5,122 nt of DNA from Deltaproteobacteria bacterium. GTDB taxonomy: Bacteria > Desulfobacterota_B > Binatia > Bin18. Where the stretch lies: positions 1-5,122 of the forward strand of contig JAAXHF010000199.1 of assembly GCA_012271025.1 (NCBI GenBank). Reading direction: 5' to 3'. The translations under genes and the position numbers were made by a program. This document shows, in pieces, positions 1 through 4,866 of the stretch. The notes beneath the pieces were generated by a model. It was not told the origin of the DNA. It did no database searches and worked only from the letters and a program-made list of their open reading frames with translations. Each line of letters opens with the position of its first letter. Position 1 is the stretch's first letter.

Positions 1-592
1 GAATAAGGCCGCGCAGCTGCGAGCGCAGGTCGAGCAGGCGTAACAGGGGCGCGCGCGCGCCTTCGGCGACGTCTTGGACATTGCAGAACTGCCGATCCTC
101 GGGGTCGTTGAGCAGCTGGCAGTGGCTGCGCTTGAGCGCGTAGACCAGACCCGCCACCTCCTCGGCGTCATCTACGCTGTCCGGTCCCCCGATCACCCCC
201 ACGCCGCTGTCTGCCGGCAGCAGCGTGGCCAGGTATTCGGCCATGAACACGCCCTGGTTGAAGTTGGGATAGACCACCGAGGCATTGACCGGATAGTGGG
301 GTCTGACAAAGGAGAAGACCGGGATGCCTGCCGCACGCGCCTTGGCAACCTCTTGGCCAAAGCCGGTCGGATACAGGGCGTAGATCACGATGCCGTCGAC
401 CCGCGCGTCTATGCCGGCCTCAATCGCTGCGGCATAGCGTTTGCGGTAGCCGGGCTGGCGGAAATCGGCGAACACGACCGATAGCCGGATATCCGCAGCG
501 TGCAAGGTGTGTTGCAGCCCGTAGGCCAAGGCGTCAATCGCCGGGCTGGCGTCGAGCTGGATCGGATTCACATACAGAACTTGTTTCTGCAT
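1..592 (-). CDS. Type-1 periplasmic-binding-protein fold, sugar/LacI-like ligand-binding protein (3' end beyond window)
   Basis: The N-terminal 197 residues are present and the frame is open to the window edge. The pattern is that of the Peripla_BP_4/LacI ligand-binding fold: a first strand right after the start (KQVLYVNP, residues 3-10), a helix, a second strand (LSVVFADF), 'VDGIVIYAL' (65-73), 'AAGIPVFSF' (87-95), 'NFNQGVFMAEYL' (110-121) and the domain-2 strand 'GVGVIGGP' (130-137). The end, 'GARAPLLRLLDL...LRGLI', is where the family reads into its hinge. Full-length members are about 300-350 residues, so roughly the C-terminal 40% is missing here. The ATG at 592 has only a weak GGGG upstream. 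The in-frame stop lies 57 bases upstream (TGA), and the codons between encode no signal peptide and no HTH. It therefore looks like either a cytoplasmic sensor or a binding protein that lost its leader. It is divergent from the DUF1989 gene. Fold: fairly sure; ligand: unknown. Confidence 0.78.
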   Translation of the reverse strand, partial: MQKQVLYVNPIQLDASPAIDALAYGLQHTLHAADIRLSVVFADFRQPGYRKRYAAAIEAGIDARVDGIVIYALYPTGFGQEVAKARAAGIPVFSFVRPHYPVNASVVYPNFNQGVFMAEYLATLLPADSGVGVIGGPDSVDDAEEVAGLVYALKRSHCQLLNDPEDRQFCNVQDVAEGARAPLLRLLDLRSQLRGLI

Positions 593-609
593 TGGCAGCC
601 CCGTATATT
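581..609 (+). promoter_or_regulatory. Possible sigma70-like promoter for the DUF1989 operon
   Basis: TTGTTT at 581-586 and TATATT at 604-609 are separated by exactly 17 bases (3/6 and 5/6 matches to consensus). Transcription would start near 616 and give a leader of about 140 bases containing the two inverted repeats listed next. The -35 lies inside the first codons of the divergent gene, so the two genes would share control. This is an eye match only. Confidence 0.3.
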
Positions 610-616
610 TTCTCCC

Positions 617-634
617 GCCCCTAGCACGCGGGGC
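617..634. promoter_or_regulatory. Inverted repeat GCCCC-N8-GGGGC in the divergent spacer
   Basis: Arms at 617-621 and 630-634 are perfect 5-bp G+C complements around an 8-base loop. It sits between the start of the ligand-binding protein (592) and the DUF1989 gene, just downstream of the TATATT hexamer. It could be an operator half-site pair or a short leader hairpin. Arms this short can arise by chance in G+C-rich DNA. Confidence 0.25.
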
Positions 635-705
635 ACAGCGGCGCAAGTGTCAGGCTGTTCCCCTCAGAGCGGGTCGCTGCGGGTGAGACGGGGCAATCAT
701 TTTCA

Positions 706-738
706 CACCGAGATACCACGCGGAGGCTAGCCTCGGTG
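706..738 (+). promoter_or_regulatory. Nested inverted repeats in the leader of the DUF1989 gene
   Basis: CACCGAG (706-712) is perfectly complementary to CTCGGTG (732-738), with a 19-base gap. Inside and overlapping its right arm is a perfect 12-base palindrome, GAGGCTAGCCTC (723-734). The two cannot form as RNA hairpins at once, and the palindrome alone could be a protein-binding site. The block ends 5 bases before the Shine-Dalgarno (744-749) of the DUF1989 gene, so it could affect transcription or ribosome access. The structure is visible directly; any function is inference. Confidence 0.35.
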
Positions 739-756
739 AACACGGAGGAAGACGGC

Positions 757-1386
757 ATGGACAAGCAACGCGACGTATCCATCCCGGCCTCACACGGCGC
801 GGCGTGTATCGTGCGGCGTGGGGAAACGATTCGGATCGTGGATGTCGAGGGACACCAGATTGGCGACTTCGTGTGCTTCAACCTCCACCATCGAGCCGAA
901 AAGCTGTCTACCGGCGAGACGGTCAATTTCAACACCCTGGCCGGCAGCGGCTCCCTGCACTTTACGGTCGGCAGCAGGTTCTACTCAAACCTCCAAAACC
1001 CGATGTTTGAGATTGTCGAAGACCTGGCCCAGGGGGTCCACGACGCCCTGTTTGCGCCGTGCAGCAGCGCGCTGTACGCCGCGTGCGGCGCCGCTCCCGG
1101 TCACCGCAACTGTCGGGACAACCTGGTCGAGGCGCTCGGTCCGCACGGCCTCGGCTATCTGGACGTGCCGGATCCGATCAACCTGTTTCAGCATACCCGA
1201 ACCCGGGCCGACGGCACGATTGACTGCCGGCCGGCGGCAACCCAGGCCGGCGAGTACGTGGCGCTGACCGCCCTGATGGACTGCCTGGTCGGGGTCTCTG
1301 CCTGCCCGTTTGACCTCGCCATTGAAGGCCAGATGCCAAACGGCGCGGCGTGTAGCCCCCTGCGTATTGAGTTTGTCGGCGGCTAA
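757..1386 (+). CDS. DUF1989 / urea carboxylase-associated family protein
   Basis: A complete 209-residue protein matching the DUF1989 pattern: 'DVEGHQIGDFV' (29-39), a basic-acidic 'HHRAEKLST' (44-52), 'GSRFYSN' (72-78), 'HDALFAPCS' (95-103), 'HRNCRDNLVEAL' (116-127), 'PDPINLF' (138-144), 'AGEYVALTALMDCLVGVSACPFD' split across 164-186. His95, Cys102, Cys119 and Cys183 are the likely metal or catalytic positions, as conserved Cys/His of the family. Known members include the paired CgdA/CgdB carboxyguanidine deiminases of guanidine catabolism and proteins next to urea carboxylase; others are uncharacterised. Here it is a single copy, with no carboxylase, allophanate hydrolase or transporter in view. 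The start was set at ATG 757 because GGAGGA (744-749) lies 7 bases upstream; the in-frame GTG at 736 has no such site. An IPNS-like oxygenase follows after 89 bases and is probably co-transcribed. Family: confident; reaction: not assignable. Confidence 0.9.
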   Translation: MDKQRDVSIPASHGAACIVRRGETIRIVDVEGHQIGDFVCFNLHHRAEKLSTGETVNFNTLAGSGSLHFTVGSRFYSNLQNPMFEIVEDLAQGVHDALFAPCSSALYAACGAAPGHRNCRDNLVEALGPHGLGYLDVPDPINLFQHTRTRADGTIDCRPAATQAGEYVALTALMDCLVGVSACPFDLAIEGQMPNGAACSPLRIEFVGG

Positions 1387-1399
1387 TACGGAAACAGCT

Positions 1400-1412
1400 C
1401 CGGGCTGCCCGG
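1400..1412 (+). other. Small intercistronic hairpin (CCGGG-CTG-CCCGG)
   Basis: A perfect 5-bp stem with a 3-base loop lies 14 bases after the DUF1989 stop codon and 63 bases before the next ATG. There is no T-tract, so it does not look like a terminator. It could stabilise the upstream part of the message or be chance in G+C-rich DNA. Confidence 0.2.
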
Positions 1413-1475
1413 TGCTTGCCGAACCGTGGGCCGGCGGGCTATTCTGCACCGAAACGAGAGCCGCGAGGAGAAGCC

Positions 1476-2546
1476 ATGAGCAGTCACCGCCCGTTCGTCT
1501 TCAAAAAAGCCCAGCCGCTGAGCGATCACGATATCATTCCGGTCCTGGACCTGGGGCCGTTTCTGGCCGGCGAGCCCGGCGCCCTGGCTCGCCTGGGCCG
1601 GGAAGTCGGCCAGGCGCTGGAAGACATCGGCTTCTTTTTCATCAAGAACCACGGCGTGCCCCAGGAGTTGGTTGACCGCGTGTTCGCCGAGAATGCGCGC
1701 TTTCACGCTCTGCCGCTCGAACGCAAGCTGTCCGTCAAGGTCGACGCCAAAGGCATCGGTTATATGCCGCCGGGCTTTCAGCAGCCCAAGTACAGCCAGG
1801 ACGAGCCTGACCGCAAGCCGGATATTGGCGAGGCGTTTTTCATCGGCCGCGAGGTCAGGGCCGGGCGCCGGGCCGGCCAGACGCCCGACCCGCTGTACCA
1901 GGGCGGCAATCAGTGGCCCGAGGATTTGCCCGGCTTTCGTGACATCCTGCTCGAGTATTTTGAGGCTATGGAAGCGCTCAGCCTGCGCCTGCTGCCGGTG
2001 TACGCCGCCGCCCTCAAGCTGCCCGAGCATTTCTTTGACGACGCCTTTCTGCACTCGCGTCCGATGGGAATTCTCCGGCTGTCCCACTATCCCGGGACCG
2101 CGTGTGAGGAGAACCAGTTCAACGCCTCGCCGCACATCGACGGCGACTTCATCACCTTTCTGGCCCAGTCCGAGATTCCCGGCCTGGAGCTGCGCACCTC
2201 AGAGAAAAAATGGATCCAGGCGCCGGTGCTGGACGGCACCTTTCTGGTCAATGCGGGCGAGATTCTGCGCCTGTGGAGTAACGGCCGCTTTCGGGCGACC
2301 TTCCACCGGGTGATCAACCAGTCGGGCCGCGACCGGTATGCGATTCCGTTCTTCTACAGTCCCAGCCCGGATACCCTGATTGAGTGCGTGGAGACCTGCT
2401 GCGACGCCAAACATCCGCCCCAGTATCGGCCGGTAACCGTGCGGGAGTACACCGAGTGGTTCTCACACAAGGTCTTCGTCCATCTCAAGGACAAGCCGGG
2501 CCGCTCGCCGTATTACGACGACGACCGACCCGACAGCGCAGCCTAG
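1476..2546 (+). CDS. Isopenicillin N synthase-like Fe(II)-dependent oxygenase
   Basis: A complete 356-residue soluble protein of the IPNS/2OG-oxygenase family, normal in length. The N-terminal DIOX_N region (about 20-135) shows 'IIPVLDLGPF' (20-29), 'LEDIGFFFIKNHGVP' (48-62) and 'GYMPPGFQQPKY' (95-106). The jelly-roll oxygenase domain (about 195-300) has the iron facial triad His220-x-Asp222 ('SPHIDGDFITFL') and His277 ('ATFHRVIN'). The position usually 'RxS' for the 2-oxoglutarate carboxylate reads Arg287-Tyr-Ala289 ('RYAIPFFYSP'), so the Ser is replaced. Family members hydroxylate, desaturate or cyclise small molecules in the cytoplasm, and the bacterial ones are mostly of unknown substrate. 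ATG 1476 is chosen because GAGGAG (1465-1470) lies 5 bases upstream; the upstream in-frame TTG at 1416 has no ribosome site. It follows the DUF1989 gene in the same direction. A beta-lactam role is unlikely, as no ACV synthetase is nearby. Confidence 0.9.
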   Translation: MSSHRPFVFKKAQPLSDHDIIPVLDLGPFLAGEPGALARLGREVGQALEDIGFFFIKNHGVPQELVDRVFAENARFHALPLERKLSVKVDAKGIGYMPPGFQQPKYSQDEPDRKPDIGEAFFIGREVRAGRRAGQTPDPLYQGGNQWPEDLPGFRDILLEYFEAMEALSLRLLPVYAAALKLPEHFFDDAFLHSRPMGILRLSHYPGTACEENQFNASPHIDGDFITFLAQSEIPGLELRTSEKKWIQAPVLDGTFLVNAGEILRLWSNGRFRATFHRVINQSGRDRYAIPFFYSPSPDTLIECVETCCDAKHPPQYRPVTVREYTEWFSHKVFVHLKDKPGRSPYYDDDRPDSAA

Positions 2547-2574
2547 GGCGTGTTCTGCACTGCAACTCAGCAGA

Positions 2575-2604
2575 GTAGGTCGGATTACGCTCCGCTAATC
2601 CGAC
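2575..2604 (+). repeat. REP-like palindromic element with GTAG head
   Basis: GTAG (2575-2578) is followed directly by a perfect 9-bp inverted repeat, GTCGGATTA (2579-2587) and TAATCCGAC (2596-2604), with loop CGCTCCGC. A GTAG/GGAG tetranucleotide beside an imperfect palindrome is the hallmark of REP elements mobilised by RAYT (REP-associated tyrosine) transposases. The 'CGGATTA...TAATCCG' type is widespread in intergenic DNA of many bacteria. It sits, as REPs usually do, outside genes, in the 93-bp gap between two convergent genes. It may also act as a bidirectional transcription stop or mRNA 3'-end stabiliser, although there is no T-tract. No RAYT gene is in the window, and no second copy was seen. 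Confidence 0.7.
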
Positions 2605-2639
2605 ACTCCGCTGAAACGGGCCACCCAACTCGGCCGGGC

Positions 2640-3551
2640 TTACGCGGCTTCAGACGGGTCCCACAGGGTGCTCAGCTGGCGCATGACGCGCCGCTGGGTC
2701 GGCTCCCAGGCGTCGCGCCGGTGCAGGGTGCCCAGCGTATCGAACACAACCAGGTCGCCCAGCTGCCAGTCGTGGGCATACACCGAGGAGGCGCGCGTCG
2801 AGTGGGCGTGGAGTTCTTTGAGCAGGGCGTCGCTCTCATCTTGAGGCAGGCCAACGATGTGGCGGGTGATGCCGGGGTTGACATACAGAATCTCGCGGCC
2901 CGAATCCGGGTGGCGGAGAATCACCGGGTGTTCCGCCTCTGGAATACGCGGACGGGTGAGGCCGAGCTTGTCGTTGCGCGCCTTTTTGGCCCGGAAGCCC
3001 TCGCGCAGCTCGTTGCGGGACGAGTCTGTGGCTGGCTTATCCGTCGCGGGATAGAGATAGTCGATGCTGTGAAAGGCGCGTAGCGGCCGCAGCATGTCTA
3101 CGGTCTTGCGCGGCAGGGTCTCCAGGGCGACATACTGACTGCAAAAACAGGTCTGGGGCGCCGAGGCGGGCAGCTCGGAAGCCTCCAGGAAACTTTCCTT
3201 GCCGACCGTCGAGACATACGAGTAGTCGGTGTGCCATTCCAGGGACGCCGACCCGCCCGTGCCCATGGGCACGCCGTCATCATCGAACAGGTTGTTGACC
3301 GGCAGGATTTCGGCATACTCCCCGATATCGCCGAACCACTCCGAGCCTTTGACCAGATCGCCGAAACTGCGGGCGAACCGAACCAGTTCGATATCGCTCG
3401 GCCGCTCGTGGCCCCGAAACACCAGCACCTGGTGTTGGCGCAGGCCGCGCAGAATGTCGCCATAATCCTGGGAGCTGAGGTCTGGCTTGGGGTTCCAGCC
3501 GTGGACGAGCGCGCCGAGCGGCGCAGCCAGAGGTCGGATATCGAGCGCCAT
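2640..3551 (-). CDS. TauD/TfdA-family Fe(II)/2-oxoglutarate dioxygenase
   Basis: A complete 303-residue protein, normal length for the TauD/TfdA family. It shows the N-terminal 'RQHQVLVFRGHE' (38-49) and 'FARSFGDLV' (59-67). Iron ligands are His107-x-Asp109 ('EWHTDYSY') and His277 ('TLGTLHRRDAW'). Thr134 lies 27 residues after the first His, as Thr126 does in TauD, and Arg288 lies 11 after the distal His, as TauD Arg266 does; both bind 2-oxoglutarate. The TauD sulfonate-binding Arg270 position reads Gln292 (…VMRQLST), so taurine is unlikely to be the substrate. Members oxidise a C-H next to a leaving group (sulfonate, aryloxyacid, sulfate ester) or hydroxylate amino acids. The start is fixed by AAGGAGG (3562-3556) 4 bases before ATG. 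Read from its own promoter, divergent from the flavin monooxygenase. Family: confident; substrate: unknown. Confidence 0.92.
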   Translation of the reverse strand: MALDIRPLAAPLGALVHGWNPKPDLSSQDYGDILRGLRQHQVLVFRGHERPSDIELVRFARSFGDLVKGSEWFGDIGEYAEILPVNNLFDDDGVPMGTGGSASLEWHTDYSYVSTVGKESFLEASELPASAPQTCFCSQYVALETLPRKTVDMLRPLRAFHSIDYLYPATDKPATDSSRNELREGFRAKKARNDKLGLTRPRIPEAEHPVILRHPDSGREILYVNPGITRHIVGLPQDESDALLKELHAHSTRASSVYAHDWQLGDLVVFDTLGTLHRRDAWEPTQRRVMRQLSTLWDPSEAA

Positions 3552-3595
3552 TGTTCCTCCTTACGACTCCAATCGCTTTACGGCGGAGCACCTGT

Positions 3596-3625
3596 GTCAT
3601 AGGCTATGGCGCGGCGCTTCGTCAA
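3596..3625 (-). promoter_or_regulatory. Sigma70-like promoter of the TauD-type gene
   Basis: On the minus strand, TTGACG (3625-3620, 5/6 match) and TATGAC (3601-3596, 4/6) are separated by 18 bases. The start point would fall near 3589, giving a leader of about 38 bases that includes the AAGGAGG site. It is the best promoter-like match in the window. No operator symmetry was recognised next to it. Confidence 0.5.
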
Positions 3626-3658
3626 GCCTGGGGCCTGGGTCTGCGGCATCCGCAAGCG

Positions 3659-3687
3659 TTGTGCTCTGCGTCAGGCTTTGGTCTTAT
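3659..3687 (+). promoter_or_regulatory. Weak possible promoter of the flavin monooxygenase gene
   Basis: TTGTGC (3659-3664) and TCTTAT (3682-3687) are separated by 17 bases (3/6 and 4/6 matches), ending 44 bases before the ATG at 3732. It lies in the 180-bp divergent spacer with the TauD-type gene (3552-3731), in which nothing else was recognised. It is tentative. Confidence 0.22.
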
Positions 3688-3731
3688 ACGTCCAGAGATG
3701 ACGACTGCCGGAGACGAAAGCGAGGAGAGCC

Positions 3732-4784
3732 ATGAAATTCGGTGTCCTGTACGATTTGCGCAATCCGCCTCAGAGCGAGTGGTTCACGCCGTGGCCGGAA
3801 TTCTACGCCGGTGCGTTCGAGCACATGCAGGAGATGGAACGGCTGGGCTTTGATGCGGTCAGCCTGGCCGAGCACCACGGTGACCCGGAAGGCTATAACC
3901 CCAGCATGCCGGTGACCCTGACCGCAGCAGCCCTGCGCACCCAGCGGGTGCGTATCGGCTCGAACATCATCCAGCTGCCGCTCTACAACCCGGTGCTGCT
4001 GGCCGAACAGCTCGCCGTGCTCGACATCCTGTCCAACGGACGCCTGGATGTCGGCATCGGCCAGGGCGGACAGACCTTTGGCATGGAGTGGGCGATGCTG
4101 GGGCTCGACACCCGACACCGGTTCGGTCGCTTTGAGGAGGGGCTGGAGATCGTGCGGCGCTGCTGGACCGAGGATCAGCCGTTTGCATTTCAGGGCGAGC
4201 ACTGGCAGCTGGACGGCGTGTGGCTCAACCCCAAGCCGGTCCAGCGGCCGCACCCGCCGACTTTTGTGGTGGCCGTATTTTCGGCCAAAGCTATGGACCG
4301 GGTCGCTCGCCTGGGCTTCGATGTCGGCGGTCGGGGCGGCTTCTTCTTCGGGCTGACGGGCGGCGAGGGCTGGCGGCAGTGGCGACACGACTGGCGGGCG
4401 GCGTGCGAGCGGAACGGGCGCAGCCCCGACTATGCCAGAATCAACACCTTCGGCAGCTGCTTTGTGACGGACGACCCGGAGCGGGCCTGGGCCGAGCACC
4501 GCGAGGGGGCGTTGGCCAGCTTCCACTACGAGCGTCAGGGCGTCCATCCGTACAGTTCCCTGCTGATGGACAGGCTGCCGGACAAGCCGGAGGATTTGCC
4601 AAACTGGCAACGGCTGTTCATGACCCCCGATCAGGCGATTGCCGAGCTGCGTGAGGTCTTCGCCGGCGGCGCGCCGGACGAACTCCACCTGATGGCGAAA
4701 CGCTCGGGCATGAGCTGGCAGCAGTCGGCCGAGTTTCTGCGGAACTTTGCCGAAAAGGTCATACCTGCGGTCCAGGATTTATAG
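3732..4784 (+). CDS. LLM-class (luciferase-like) flavin-dependent monooxygenase
   Basis: A complete 350-residue protein, typical length for the bacterial luciferase-like superfamily (TIM barrel binding FMN or F420). Seen in order: strand 1 'MKFGVLYDL', 'AEHHGDPEGYNPSMPV' (46-61, with His48/His49 in the family's EHH motif), 'RVRIGSNIIQLPLYNP' (72-87), 'LDILSNGRLDVGIGQG' (97-112), 'RFEEGLEIVRRCW' (133-145), 'NPKPVQRPHPP' (166-176) and a C-terminal 'GAPDELHLM' (313-321). Family members oxidise small organics: alkanesulfonates, amines, heterocycles, or alcohols in the F420 branch. Cofactor and substrate cannot be told from the sequence. GAGGAG (3722-3727) lies 4 bases before the ATG. The initiation region, GCGAGGAG plus AGCCATGA, nearly duplicates that of the IPNS-like gene. 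It is divergent from the TauD-type gene and convergent with a possible F420-type reductase. Family: sure. Confidence 0.93.
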   Translation: MKFGVLYDLRNPPQSEWFTPWPEFYAGAFEHMQEMERLGFDAVSLAEHHGDPEGYNPSMPVTLTAAALRTQRVRIGSNIIQLPLYNPVLLAEQLAVLDILSNGRLDVGIGQGGQTFGMEWAMLGLDTRHRFGRFEEGLEIVRRCWTEDQPFAFQGEHWQLDGVWLNPKPVQRPHPPTFVVAVFSAKAMDRVARLGFDVGGRGGFFFGLTGGEGWRQWRHDWRAACERNGRSPDYARINTFGSCFVTDDPERAWAEHREGALASFHYERQGVHPYSSLLMDRLPDKPEDLPNWQRLFMTPDQAIAELREVFAGGAPDELHLMAKRSGMSWQQSAEFLRNFAEKVIPAVQDL

Positions 4785-4797
4785 CCGGGCGGGCGGC

Positions 4798-4831
4798 GGT
4801 TCTGTCTCGCGCCTGGCGACGCGGCAGAACC
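4798..4831. terminator. Hairpin between convergent genes, possible bidirectional terminator
   Basis: GGTTCTG (4798-4804) and CAGAACC (4825-4831) are perfect 7-bp arms. The 20-base interior can add pairs (C4806-G4823; C4808-G4821, G4809-C4820; C4810-G4818 to C4812-G4816 closing on a CTG loop). It lies 14 bases past the flavin monooxygenase stop and 36 bases past the stop of the minus-strand gene, where a shared terminator is expected. There is no T-tract on either side, so intrinsic termination is uncertain. Confidence 0.4.
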
Positions 4832-4866
4832 AGGGCTGCTGAATGCTCGATACCAACCCCGAACGG

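Noticed and set aside
46..61. A GC dinucleotide run inside the ligand-binding gene, suspected as a frameshift or slippage site.
   Set aside because: Codon by codon the frame runs cleanly through it (…EGARAPLLRLLDL…) and the family pattern continues on both sides, so no frameshift is present.
736..756. Alternative GTG start at 736 for the DUF1989 gene.
   Set aside because: It overlaps the inverted-repeat arm and has no Shine-Dalgarno, while ATG 757 has GGAGGA at good spacing.
1416..1475. Longer N terminus of the IPNS-like protein from TTG 1416.
   Set aside because: No ribosome site; the extra residues look like translated spacer, and ATG 1476 has GAGGAG 5 bases before it.
1383..2135. A 250-residue minus-strand open frame opposite the IPNS-like gene.
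   Set aside because: Antisense shadow; the plus strand carries all family motifs and the ribosome site.
2550..3083. Plus-strand open frame spanning the REP-like element and the 3' end of the TauD-type gene.
   Set aside because: No ribosome site; it crosses the REP palindrome and is the complement of a gene with clear catalytic motifs.
3684..4688. A 334-residue open frame on the minus strand opposite the flavin monooxygenase.
   Set aside because: It is the antisense shadow of a well-recognised gene in G+C-rich DNA; its composition is low in recognisable motifs.
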